DNA of 64,000 bases from Dehalobacter sp. DCA (GCF_000305775.1 NC_018866.1:930001-994000), one strand, 5' to 3'. Numbered from the stretch's first letter, positions 6,666-14,748 are shown. Numbers and translations: made by a program. Notes: generated by a model from the sequence alone, not told the origin.

Positions 6666-8441
6666 CTATAATTTTTGATTTCTCCAAAGAGATATCAATT
6701 CTTTATAATCATCTATTTTTGGTTCTTTTTCTTCCATCCATTTCTCTGAAACTTTCGGGTCTGAACTTTTATGAGCATTGGGAAGTTTGTAAAACTGAAT
6801 CCTCGAGGGAATTCTAACTCCTTCACCCGAAATTATTCCTTCACCAGTTCTTAAACTTGGCAACAAATCAATCATTGTTTGAAGTTCATCTTGAATTGCT
6901 GCACGAATATGTCCTCTATCTTTTGAATTATTCATGCGTAAAGCTATAATTGTACCACATTGACTTAATACCGTTTCATCTAATTCCGAAGGCCTTTGTG
7001 TTACTAAGCCTAATCCAACGCCGTATTTTCTACCTTCTTTAGCAATAGTTTGTACTGTCTTAGATGATATTGATTTTTCTCCGGCTTGAAGATAATTATG
7101 AGCTTCTTCTAATACAATAAGTAACGGTTGTTCTTTTCCTCCTATTTTAAGATTCTGTCCCCAAAATAAAGCATCATAAATTATTTTCAATAATGTCCCC
7201 GAAATTGATGTCATTATTTCGCTGGGAATCCCCGATAGGTCTAAAATTGTAATAGGTTCTTCACTGCCAAGCCAATTAAACAATAAATCACTCAAATCTT
7301 TATTGACTTCACCCTTTAAGTTGGGCGTATAATCACCTGGTTGAAACAAGAAATTATATGTCGAATCTTTCAATTTCAATCTTACACTATCAAGAAAACT
7401 TAAAATTCCCTTTGCTTGATTATTTAAGAAAGGCGCACCCCCTCCAGCACTTGCAGGTTGATACTCATTAGACATTAAATTTTCCGCATTACCTTCAATT
7501 TTTTTTGCTGTCTTCTTTTCAGGATTTGCTCTTTCTTGAAAAGTTTGTCTCTCAAAATCATCTAATTCAAACCACAATTGTTTAATACTAAATGGTATTG
7601 GAGAATCTGCAGTAACAAGTTCCTTTTCTATCTCGATTGCATTCTTTTCAACGGAATCTAATTTTGATTCAACAATTTTTGTTCTTATATAATCACGATT
7701 TTGATCAGTCAGATTTCCAGAAAAGATGCTCATTAATTCATTGAAAGGTAAAGCCCAAAAAGGAATATACAGCTCCTTTTCACTATCAGCTCTAATTTTA
7801 TAGACATTACTTTTGCCTTTTAAAACGCTATTATATTCACCATGAGGGTCAATAACAAGAATTCTACAACTCTTATAATCCTTATTGGCAATTGCATTTA
7901 AAATTACTCCAACTGAGTTTGATTTTCCACTACCTGTCGAGCCAAGAACCGCGAAGTGGCGAGCGATCAGTTTATCAAGATCAAGTTTTGCGTTTAGGCT
8001 CTCAGAGATACTAATATTACCAATATTAATTGAGTTTTTCTCATCATAGCCACCATAAATAACATCTAAATCTTTAATGGTTACTAAATGAACTGCGTCG
8101 CCCGTCGTAGGGGATTGAGAGACCCCTCGTGCAAATTTGTTACCGATTTGTTCTCCAACTAAAACCATATTAAGCCATTGTCTATTATCCATTTGCGTAT
8201 AATCTTCGATAATAGCTTCCTTAATCCGATCTGGAATAGCTGCAGCACCAATTTGCGTTACTATCCCATAAAGATTTGCATAACCAAGAGGAACTTTCAG
8301 GAATGATCCTATCTGCCCAATACGGTATACAATCCCCTCTATAACAGGCATATTTGATTTCATATTGTCAGAGAGTTGAACTGTAATCACATTTCCACTA
8401 ACACTGACAATTTCTCCAATTTCTGTTTGTATATCATTCAT
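6666..8441 (-). CDS. herA: HerA-like ATPase of a SIR2-HerA defence pair
   Basis: 591 residues. An N-terminal HAS-barrel-like region (about 1-100) is followed by a RecA-type FtsK/HerA ATPase: Walker A GSTGSGKS at 167-174, DPHGEY at about 198-203, Walker B LLIVLEEAH at 440-448, and sensor-like TQRPSELD at 481-488. HerA proteins form hexamers. In bacteria, HerA ATPases encoded next to SIR2-domain proteins make anti-phage complexes that hydrolyse NAD. The start overlaps the SIR2 stop by 4 nt (ATGA), so the two are translationally coupled. It lies in a 3.5 kb cassette bounded by complementary attC-like boxes. Confidence 0.9.
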   Translation of the reverse strand: MNDIQTEIGEIVSVSGNVITVQLSDNMKSNMPVIEGIVYRIGQIGSFLKVPLGYANLYGIVTQIGAAAIPDRIKEAIIEDYTQMDNRQWLNMVLVGEQIGNKFARGVSQSPTTGDAVHLVTIKDLDVIYGGYDEKNSINIGNISISESLNAKLDLDKLIARHFAVLGSTGSGKSNSVGVILNAIANKDYKSCRILVIDPHGEYNSVLKGKSNVYKIRADSEKELYIPFWALPFNELMSIFSGNLTDQNRDYIRTKIVESKLDSVEKNAIEIEKELVTADSPIPFSIKQLWFELDDFERQTFQERANPEKKTAKKIEGNAENLMSNEYQPASAGGGAPFLNNQAKGILSFLDSVRLKLKDSTYNFLFQPGDYTPNLKGEVNKDLSDLLFNWLGSEEPITILDLSGIPSEIMTSISGTLLKIIYDALFWGQNLKIGGKEQPLLIVLEEAHNYLQAGEKSISSKTVQTIAKEGRKYGVGLGLVTQRPSELDETVLSQCGTIIALRMNNSKDRGHIRAAIQDELQTMIDLLPSLRTGEGIISGEGVRIPSRIQFYKLPNAHKSSDPKVSEKWMEEKEPKIDDYKELISLWRNQKL

Positions 8442-9736
8442 TCATGTTGTCCCCCATATGGCTTATTTTGTAAGATCATGGATTGGAGAAAAGTCACAAA
8501 TTTCGCAAAATCAGATAGTATCACTTCTCCTTCTCCCGTCCAATTTTGACCTCCTTTTTTGACTTCTTCTTTCGGATCATCAACATTTAACGGGCCATCT
8601 TCATCGAAATATAGATTAACATTAATTGTATCTTCTTTATCTGGTTCTCTCTTTAATCTCCATTTTCCATACTGACAACCAATTACGGCATTACGACAAC
8701 CTAAGACAGAGATTTTACCGTTTGCTTTACCTAGTTTTGCTAGATTTGAATCTTCTAATAATGTATAACCGTTTCTTTTTCCATCTTTCCAAAGAATATC
8801 ATAGTATAAAACATATACGTGGGCAGCTGTATTAGATTTTAATGCTGTTAAAATTCTTTCGTTAATATGTAAGTCTCCAAATGAATATCCACAAATAATA
8901 AGGATCGTATCCGGTTGTTTAAGAAAATTTGTCAACCTATCCATCAATGCTATATAAGGTTGCTTTTTAGAATCAGCATATTTTAGCGTAGATGGATAAA
9001 TCAAAATATCTTGACAATCAGAATCCCTTCTCCAAACCTTTTCAATATTTTTGTCAATATCACTATCTAAATGCCAGCCTAAAGAGCCATGTAATTTCCA
9101 AAGTTTTGTTTGCTTGGGTAAATAGGATAAATCATCAACTGATTCAGGAAAGAAAAAGGGCTTATAACTCCCTGAAAACCCATCAAAATATGGAATATTT
9201 TTCTCTTCCATACCTAATTCTAAAAAATAGTCGTAATTTGTTGTAAAAATTTCTACAGCACACTTCCTATCAGCACGACCAATCCACTCTGCAAAATCAA
9301 CATGTATTAGGTTGCTTAGTTCTTTTTTCTCTAGTATTTTCTCATGAACACAAACAATTTCTCTAATTTGATTCTTTGTTTCAACTATTAAAGAATCAAA
9401 GTCACCCAATTTGAGACCATTTAAAATTCCATTTCCAATAATATGTTTTTTCTCTTCTATGTTAGAAAGAAATGTTTCAATGTTAAATTCTTTTTCACCT
9501 ATTTCTTGTTTTATTTCGGATATAGCAGATTTGTATTTTTCCGTTTTGCTTAGCTCTGTTTCAATCATTTTAGTCATCTTCCCAATAGCAGGAACAACTA
9601 AAGATGTTTCATTTTTCTTTGCTAAGGAAGTTCCTGCTCCAAACAAAAATGCAATTTTCTTCTTGTCTGATATTAACAGTTGTTGTAACCCTCTGATATA
9701 CTCTGATGGATCATGCGTTATTTCATTCATTTTCAT
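8438..9736 (-). CDS. SIR2-domain protein of a SIR2-HerA defence pair
   Basis: 432 residues with SIR2-family NAD-binding motifs: FLFGAGTS (GAGTS at 33-37), FTTNYDYFLE (TTNYD at about 165-169) and WKLHGSLGW with the candidate catalytic His at about 216. The C-terminal GYSFGDLHINERIL is also typical of SIR2 defence proteins. Such proteins act as NADases that deplete NAD on phage infection. It is the first gene of the SIR2-HerA-KTSC operon; start ATG with AGGAGGAAAAGG just upstream. Strongly AT-rich, unlike the chromosomal genes downstream of 13.6 kb. Confidence 0.9.
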   Translation of the reverse strand: MKMNEITHDPSEYIRGLQQLLISDKKKIAFLFGAGTSLAKKNETSLVVPAIGKMTKMIETELSKTEKYKSAISEIKQEIGEKEFNIETFLSNIEEKKHIIGNGILNGLKLGDFDSLIVETKNQIREIVCVHEKILEKKELSNLIHVDFAEWIGRADRKCAVEIFTTNYDYFLELGMEEKNIPYFDGFSGSYKPFFFPESVDDLSYLPKQTKLWKLHGSLGWHLDSDIDKNIEKVWRRDSDCQDILIYPSTLKYADSKKQPYIALMDRLTNFLKQPDTILIICGYSFGDLHINERILTALKSNTAAHVYVLYYDILWKDGKRNGYTLLEDSNLAKLGKANGKISVLGCRNAVIGCQYGKWRLKREPDKEDTINVNLYFDEDGPLNVDDPKEEVKKGGQNWTGEGEVILSDFAKFVTFLQSMILQNKPYGGQHE

Positions 9737-9845
9737 TTCCTTTTCCTCCTCAACTGTCGTTTTTCAACACACTCTATTCACTGCCAGCCAACAACACTAA
9801 ATGTTAATAACCGCCGCAGGACGCTGCGGCCTTGCCTCATCTTTC

Positions 9846-9922
9846 CGATAACGGCTTGCGAACTCCCGAAGTCTGCATATTACATTCATATTCTCTCAGA
9901 TTTTGGGAGTTCGCTGTTAGGC
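9846..9922. other. attC-like recombination site 5
   Basis: Left box CGATAAC (9846-9852) is the exact complement of GTTATCG in site 4, across a 3.5 kb cassette. 5 nt spacer, 10 bp stem GCGAACTCCC (plus near pairs), loop with ACATTCAT, one spacer base, right box GTTAGGC (9916-9922). Hairpin GCCGCAG-GACG-CTGCGGC at 9813-9830. Confidence 0.9.
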
Positions 9923-10036
9923 GATGGACCATGCCCCCAAGTTCAGAGACGACCATGGACGGGAGTCCCTTAAACGTTCCCTCGCACTATATTGATGTAA
10001 TAAATAAGAATAATACGACTCAACTAAACCATTTTA

Positions 10037-10447
10037 CTATTTCATTTCTTCTCTATCACCTTTTACATTCCAGGCAAAATAAATAAGTGCCAAAGCGACC
10101 ACTCCAACTGAATACTCAAGTATTGAATATGCAAGGGGTGCAACCTCAGGTTGCATAAGGTGTAGTTGGTCAGCGAAAATCTGGAGGATGTTGAGGACTG
10201 CTGCAACGATGGCAAATTTTACTCCAAGTTTTGGACGTTTGAAAATCAATGGAATGGTTGCTATTTCGGTGACTAAAATAAGAATAAAAAATACTAGCCA
10301 AAACATTGAGACATCACCTTGTGGTCTAGTTTCAAAGCCAATCGGAGGTGGAAACTCTAATACGGTAAGAATCAAAATTATTATAACAGATATAAGAACT
10401 CCTCTTTTTGCCCATTGAATGCTTATTTTTCGATTTATCTTAGACAT
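10037..10447 (-). CDS. Small four-helix membrane protein
   Basis: 136 residues from an ATG with GGAGGG upstream. Four hydrophobic segments are visible: VLISVIIILILTVLEF (about 17-32), MFWLVFFILILVTEIATIPLIF (about 48-69), VKFAIVAAVLNILQIFA (about 76-92) and ILEYSVGVVALALIYFAWNV (about 109-128). Short positively charged ends flank them. No enzyme motif is seen. It is the sole gene of the cassette between sites 5 and 6. Function unknown. Confidence 0.8.
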   Translation of the reverse strand: MSKINRKISIQWAKRGVLISVIIILILTVLEFPPPIGFETRPQGDVSMFWLVFFILILVTEIATIPLIFKRPKLGVKFAIVAAVLNILQIFADQLHLMQPEVAPLAYSILEYSVGVVALALIYFAWNVKGDREEMK

Positions 10448-10686
10448 TTAAATACCCTCCATCCATAAATTTAACCTTAAAATTAAATTAATTATTCTAT
10501 AAAATATTTAATTCTCTTTTATGCACCTACGATTTGTATAAAATTAAAAAATGATTAAATCCATTTATTTCTTAAATCAGTTTTTACGATATTATCACAT
10601 TATCTAACGAGTGTTCATTAATGAAAAATCCATCTACAGTCTTTCCAAATCCGCGCATGGATGCGCGGCCTTCCGCATGGTCTGTC

Positions 10687-10763
10687 GCCTAACGTCCTGC
10701 GAATTTGCGAAGTCTGGTTATTACATTCATATCCTCTCAGATTTTGCAAATTCGCTGTTCTGC
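10687..10763. other. attC-like recombination site 6
   Basis: Left box GCCTAAC (10687-10693) is the exact complement of GTTAGGC in site 5 and matches the canonical RYYYAAC. 5 nt spacer, stem GCGAATTTGC paired with GCAAATTCGC, loop with ACATTCAT, one spacer base, right box GTTCTGC (10757-10763). Hairpin CCGCGC-ATGGAT-GCGCGG at 10651-10668 is identical to the one left of site 2. Confidence 0.9.
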
Positions 10764-10873
10764 GACGTATCGTGGTAGAGTGAAAGGCTGAGTTATCAGC
10801 CCCTCCTCATCAAACCGTACGTGAGGTTTTCCCTCATACGGCTTTCCGATGTTCGTCATTTATGAGCTTTCGG

Positions 10874-12193
10874 TTATGCAAGTTTTAAAAGATTATGCTG
10901 TTTTAACATCGCACCCACTTGACGCCATACGCTTGTGCGGCGTCTTTTTGTTTTCTTGGTATAGTAACGGCAGAATCGCTCAAGAACGTACCAATCCAGT
11001 TTCGCCATTTTATCATGGCTGTATGGCGTGGCATAATAATTCTTCCATCCACGGATTTTGGGGTTGAGATATTCTACATGGTCTTCGACTGAGAGCATTC
11101 GTGCTGACGGTGGAGCCAGTCTTTGTTTAATCTCATCCCGTATATGTTGTTCTGCCTTCTTACTCAGCCATTGCTGAGTCGTGTAATATACCTGCGCTTT
11201 TGATGTTTCTGCTTTGGTTTTCCGATGGTGCATCCCTAAAAAGTCAAAGCCTTCTTCCCCGGTCCACATCCCAACAAGTCTTGTTTTCGTGGGATGTAAG
11301 GTTAAATCCAGTCTTTTCATGATGGCCTGCACGATAACCATTGCTTTGTCTGCGTCCTTTTTGGTTTTGCAGATAATCACAAAGTCATCAGCGTACCTTG
11401 TTAGTTCTCCACTCTCTTTACCATGCTTTTCCCATAATAGGTCAAGTACGTTTAAGTAGATATTGGATAATAGCGGCGAAATGACTCCACCTTGCGGGGT
11501 TCCGATGTCTGTTCGGGTAATTACCCCTTCTTCCATAACGCCTGCCTTAAACCATTTCCTTATGAGTTTCAATACTTTCTTATCGCTGATCCGCATCTCG
11601 ACTAGCTTCATCAGTTTTTCCTGGTTAATGTTGTCAAAGTAAGACTGGATATCAACGTCGCATACCCAGTTACCTTTACGGTTACAGGCTTTTCTCACTC
11701 GGTCTAGGGCTTGTTTGGCACTGCGTTTTGGCCTAAAGCCGTAGGATGATTCGTGGAAATCTGCTTCAAAGATTGGCTCGATTACCAGTTTGACCGCCAT
11801 CTGAATGACTCTGTCTCGGATGACTGGGATTCCTAAGGGTCTCATTTTTCCGTCTTTCTTGGGAATATACTGTCTGCGTACCGGCATAGGTCGATAGTTG
11901 TTTTCTTTTAGGCTGCGCTGGCATGTTAGGAGAAATTTCTCTACTCCCATTTCTTCGATGTCACTTAATGTCTGCTTGTCGATGCCGGCTGCTCCTTTGT
12001 TGGCTCTTACTTTACGCCATGCTTCTTCCAGTACATCCCACCGGTAAACCTTGTCATACAGTGCGTGAAATCTTCTTTTCTTGCTCTCCTTGGCTGCATA
12101 ACCTAGCTTTTCTTGGAGTTCTTGAACTTTTTCTTTGGGTGTAGTTAGCCTTACGGCATTCACTATTCTTACCTCCTCGAATTGCTTGAACAA
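10874..12193 (-). CDS. ltrA: Group II intron reverse transcriptase/maturase
   Basis: 439 residues with RT motifs RPLGIPVIRDRVIQ, YGFRPKRSAKQAL, GTPQGGVISPLLSNIYLN and catalytic RYADDFVI, followed by a maturase domain (FDFLGMHHRK, LNPKIRGWKNYYA). Only distantly similar to the other RT in the window: different motif details and YADD rather than YCDD. No clear HNH endonuclease motif. It would promote splicing and mobility of the host intron. Two unrelated group II introns have thus invaded sites in the same array. Confidence 0.92.
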   Translation of the reverse strand: MFKQFEEVRIVNAVRLTTPKEKVQELQEKLGYAAKESKKRRFHALYDKVYRWDVLEEAWRKVRANKGAAGIDKQTLSDIEEMGVEKFLLTCQRSLKENNYRPMPVRRQYIPKKDGKMRPLGIPVIRDRVIQMAVKLVIEPIFEADFHESSYGFRPKRSAKQALDRVRKACNRKGNWVCDVDIQSYFDNINQEKLMKLVEMRISDKKVLKLIRKWFKAGVMEEGVITRTDIGTPQGGVISPLLSNIYLNVLDLLWEKHGKESGELTRYADDFVIICKTKKDADKAMVIVQAIMKRLDLTLHPTKTRLVGMWTGEEGFDFLGMHHRKTKAETSKAQVYYTTQQWLSKKAEQHIRDEIKQRLAPPSARMLSVEDHVEYLNPKIRGWKNYYATPYSHDKMAKLDWYVLERFCRYYTKKTKRRRTSVWRQVGAMLKQHNLLKLA

Positions 12194-12677
12194 AGCAGAG
12201 GCCCTTCCCTCCAGCAGGTTGTGTTGTCCTGCTGTTCCTGGGTACTATGGCCTCCTCCGACTCCCTTCCTGCAAATTACCATTTCACCTTTTGGCTTATA
12301 GGTTCTCTCTTTACAAGTTCCCTTGTGCAGAGTAGGGTCTCCCCAGTTCACTGCATTATCTTTGTTACCATACCGCTCTCTCTACGCCGAGAGGTTCTTC
12401 GATGCTGCTCCAAGTTCTTTGCATCTTCCATGGCCTTCGTCCATGAGGGCGAGACTCGGCTCCTCTTTTTCCCCTTGCGAGGCCTGATTGACGACGCGGC
12501 AAGATTCACTTGATGTTACGGTCTGGTGACTTGCTCGCCCTTTCATTGAAAGGTACTTCTGTCGATGCGCCTCTACGCACAGATTTCTCTCTACGCAGGC
12601 ATCCTAGCTACGGGGCGCCTTGGCACTTACCCCGACTGGACTTCCACCAGTTAGATAATGCGTGCTTAGCTGGGCAC
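12194..12677 (-). ncRNA. Group II intron 2, 5' structured RNA region
   Basis: The region upstream of the RT contains no gene-like frame with a ribosome binding site. By position it is ribozyme domains I-IV. It begins at the GTGCCCAGC end and is GC-rich compared with the AT-rich cassette genes. Confidence 0.65.
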
Positions 12678-12783
12678 GCCCCTCAGACTCAGGCAGCGCC
12701 ACGGACGGCGCTGCCTTGAATTCACCCGTAATGCCTCTAATGCGCAAAATTAGAATGATGCACATTAATATTTAAAAATTACA

Positions 12784-12969
12784 CTAATCAACATCTTTTT
12801 CAATAACAATATATGCCTGTCCTGTGTTTATGCTTTCGCCTAAAGCACATGCAGATATATGCTTAACTTTCCAGCCTTCTTCTAAATACCTGTTTACGAT
12901 ATCCAAACCGTCATCTTCTTTTGCACCTATCATTTTTCCATTACTTCTAACCCATATAACCTTTATCAA
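12784..12969 (-). CDS. Small DUF4177-like protein
   Basis: 61 residues starting at a TTG (12967-12969) with AAGGAG just upstream, though the spacing is short. The pattern VIWVRSNGKMIG...LDIVNRYLEEGWKVKHISACALG...TGQAYIVIEKD resembles DUF4177-type proteins (N-terminal strand, helix with a GW motif, C-terminal strand). It is the only gene of the cassette between sites 6 and 7, besides the intron. Function unknown; the start codon is uncertain. Confidence 0.65.
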   Translation of the reverse strand: MIKVIWVRSNGKMIGAKEDDGLDIVNRYLEEGWKVKHISACALGESINTGQAYIVIEKDVD

Positions 12970-13088
12970 ACTCTCCTTTTATATATTTATTAAGAATGTG
13001 TAATTGCACATAATCCTACTACTGCAAAGAAATACTACAAATTCCTTTCGTCCGCGCCAAGGATGGCGCGGCCTTTGCACGATATGTC

Positions 13089-13165
13089 GTAGAACGTTTT
13101 TTTCCGAACTAGTTTCGTATTATATCTATATTTGGTGGTATTTCCGAACATGGTTCGGGAATATT
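13089..13165. other. Terminal, degenerate attC-like or attI-like site 7
   Basis: Left box GTAGAAC (13089-13095) is 6/7 complementary to GTTCTGC of site 6, so it closes the last cassette; a hairpin CCGCGCCA/TGGCGCGG lies at 13052-13071. To the right the arms are irregular (CCGAACTAG near 13104, CCGAACATGGTTCGG at 13144-13158), and no GTT box follows at the expected place. It is either a decayed site or the array's primary attachment site; the sequence alone cannot decide. Confidence 0.6.
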
Positions 13166-13181
13166 TCCTTTAAGTGTAATC

Positions 13182-13600
13182 AATCATCAAAAAGTCGACT
13201 ATCATTACGGACATTATATAAATAAATATCACTGATCTTAGACCCATTTCTTAACGTTAATTCCACATTATCCCTTAATTTCCTTTATATTTATTCTCTT
13301 TACCTTCTAAATATTGAAAAGAACAAATAACAAATAATCACAGCTTTTCAAATCATCGGACCGGGCGGCAAAGGCAATCCCCCCAAAAGTCTGAAAATTT
13401 AGTCCACTTGCTATAGTATTATTGCCTCTCAACCTCAACTAGAGGTCTATTTGAGTATTTGCCCTGTGAAGCCCAGAATATTTTTGGAAGGACAGTAGCC
13501 GAAAAGAAAAGTAAAGGCCTTATAAGGCTAATAAAGCTTAACTAAATCTTACTTTTCGCAAAGTGAAGCAATTGGCAATGGCTTTAAGGTGTTTTCCCAA
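13182..13600. other. Intergenic region at the right edge of the cassette array
   Basis: No supported gene. AT-rich up to about 13340, then a mixed segment with inverted repeats: GGCAAT near 13374 matching ATTGCC near 13424, and ACCTC-AACTA-GAGGT near 13440. It does not match a riboswitch or T-box consensus that I can recognise. It marks the switch from the AT-rich cassette array to chromosomal genes. Confidence 0.5.
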
Positions 13601-13640
13601 AATCAAAAGACCGTAACGATTTCAACCATCGTTACAGTCT
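13601..13640 (-). terminator. Rho-independent terminator after the QueG-like gene
   Basis: Stem AGACCGTAACGAT (13608-13620) and ATCGTTACAGTCT (13628-13640) with one mismatch. On the minus strand it is followed by CTTTTGATTTT. Confidence 0.8.
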
Positions 13641-13688
13641 CTTTGCATTGGTCTTCCTTATTCTCTTTGTTTAAGCCCGTTTAATTGA

Positions 13689-14717
13689 TTATCTATTGAA
13701 GATATCTTTGCAGATCATCTGTGCTATATCGCGAATCTTTTCATTTTCATTATTGCATGCCTCCAAGATATATTGCTTGTAGCTTTCCTGATAATTATTC
13801 CGCATGAAATTCAATACGTTTACTTTCCATTTCCATAATTCGTCCGGAGAAAGGTAAAAGAATTTTGGCTGTATGTTATGCTTATAAAATTCTTCTTCCA
13901 TTTTCATTATATTTTCTGGTGTAAGACAAAGCGATATTTCTAAGACACCGGGGAATTCATCCTTCTCCGTCCATTTGCCACTGTTCATCGGGCATGCGTC
14001 CTGGCAGGCATCGCACCCGTAGATCCAGGTTCCAATACTCTTGCCGAGAGGATCGTTTGCCAAATCACGGCCGCCAAAAGTGGTAAGAAAGGAGACACAG
14101 CTGAGCGGATTCATTGTATAAGGCGATGAAAGAGAACAGGTGGGGCAGGCTTTGATACAATTGGAGCAGCCTTCAGGACAAATCGGTAAATTGGTTGATT
14201 CAACCAGTTCCATATCCCTGTCGGTAATCCACGCTTCTAGTCCTACCCAGGAACCGGATTCCGTATAAAAGAAATTATTTTTGCGGATGATTCCAAGCCC
14301 GGCCTTCATGGCCGCCCAGCGCAATCCGACGATGCCAAAATTCCGGTTTGAGGCTGTTTTGAGTCCCAGGTCCTGCAGAAATTGTTCCATCGCAACGCTT
14401 CTCTTGAATTCCTTAGATTCCGTATTGACACGTCCGTCAAATAGATAGTGTTTAGCGATATGACCTTTTAACTGCTCAGGTGCTTTATAATGTCCGAAAT
14501 GAGAAACAGCGACGATAACAGATTTTGCCCAGGGGTACCGCCCTTGCAGATCCGTCAAACGGCTTTGGCTCCGATAGAACATCTTCGAGGCGGGGACTTT
14601 ATCGATACGTTCCCTTAGACATTTATCATAACCTTCTAAATCCTGAATACGGACAATCCCACACTTTTCATAACCGAATTCATAAGCCTTATCCTGAATC
14701 AAATTCTCTACACGCAT
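13689..14717 (-). CDS. QueG-like double [4Fe-4S] protein (epoxyqueuosine reductase family)
   Basis: 342 residues from the ATG at 14715-14717 (AAGGAG 9 nt upstream; an earlier in-frame Met lacks such a site). Two ferredoxin-type cysteine motifs are visible: CPEGCSNCIKACP and CDACQDACP. This is the cluster architecture of QueG, a cobalamin-dependent epoxyqueuosine reductase that is also related to reductive dehalogenases. The first motif departs from QueG's usual CGxCxxC spacing, so it is probably a paralogue rather than canonical QueG. No Tat signal is present, so it is cytoplasmic. It sits downstream of a MarR gene and has the same palindromic operator in front, suggesting MarR control, perhaps by an aromatic or halogenated ligand (inference). 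Confidence 0.75.
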   Translation of the reverse strand: MRVENLIQDKAYEFGYEKCGIVRIQDLEGYDKCLRERIDKVPASKMFYRSQSRLTDLQGRYPWAKSVIVAVSHFGHYKAPEQLKGHIAKHYLFDGRVNTESKEFKRSVAMEQFLQDLGLKTASNRNFGIVGLRWAAMKAGLGIIRKNNFFYTESGSWVGLEAWITDRDMELVESTNLPICPEGCSNCIKACPTCSLSSPYTMNPLSCVSFLTTFGGRDLANDPLGKSIGTWIYGCDACQDACPMNSGKWTEKDEFPGVLEISLCLTPENIMKMEEEFYKHNIQPKFFYLSPDELWKWKVNVLNFMRNNYQESYKQYILEACNNENEKIRDIAQMICKDIFNR

Positions 14718-14748
14718 GATTTTGCTCTCCTTATATAACATAGTTTAT

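Larger units (their letters stand above)
10775..12677 (-). mobile_element. Group II intron 2, 1903 bp
   Basis: Minus-strand 5' end GTGCCCAGC at 12677 and 3' end TTTCACTCTAC at 10775. A domain V-like hairpin lies near 10805-10850 (GAAAGCCGTATGAGG...CCTCACGTACGG, with the AGC triad). The flanking exons, GACGTATCGTG on the left and GCCCCTCAGACTCAG on the right, join into a sequence closely matching the uninterrupted segment right of site 3 (5671-5700). The insertion point is therefore about 11 nt beyond the R' box of site 6, inside the next cassette's end rather than in the core box. Confidence 0.87.

Noticed and set aside
336-13165. CRISPR array
   Set aside because: The repeats are spaced irregularly (0.6 to 4.6 kb), contain genes between them, and vary in sequence while pairing only with their own cassette partner.
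336-13165. Ordinary MITEs or transposons with terminal repeats
   Set aside because: The end sequences differ between units but match within a unit, and the inner stem/loop is shared; no flanking target duplications are seen. This fits cassette recombination better.
13182-13600. Riboswitch in the intergenic region
   Set aside because: No conserved motif of cobalamin, c-di-GMP, SAM or TPP switches could be matched; only short inverted repeats are present.
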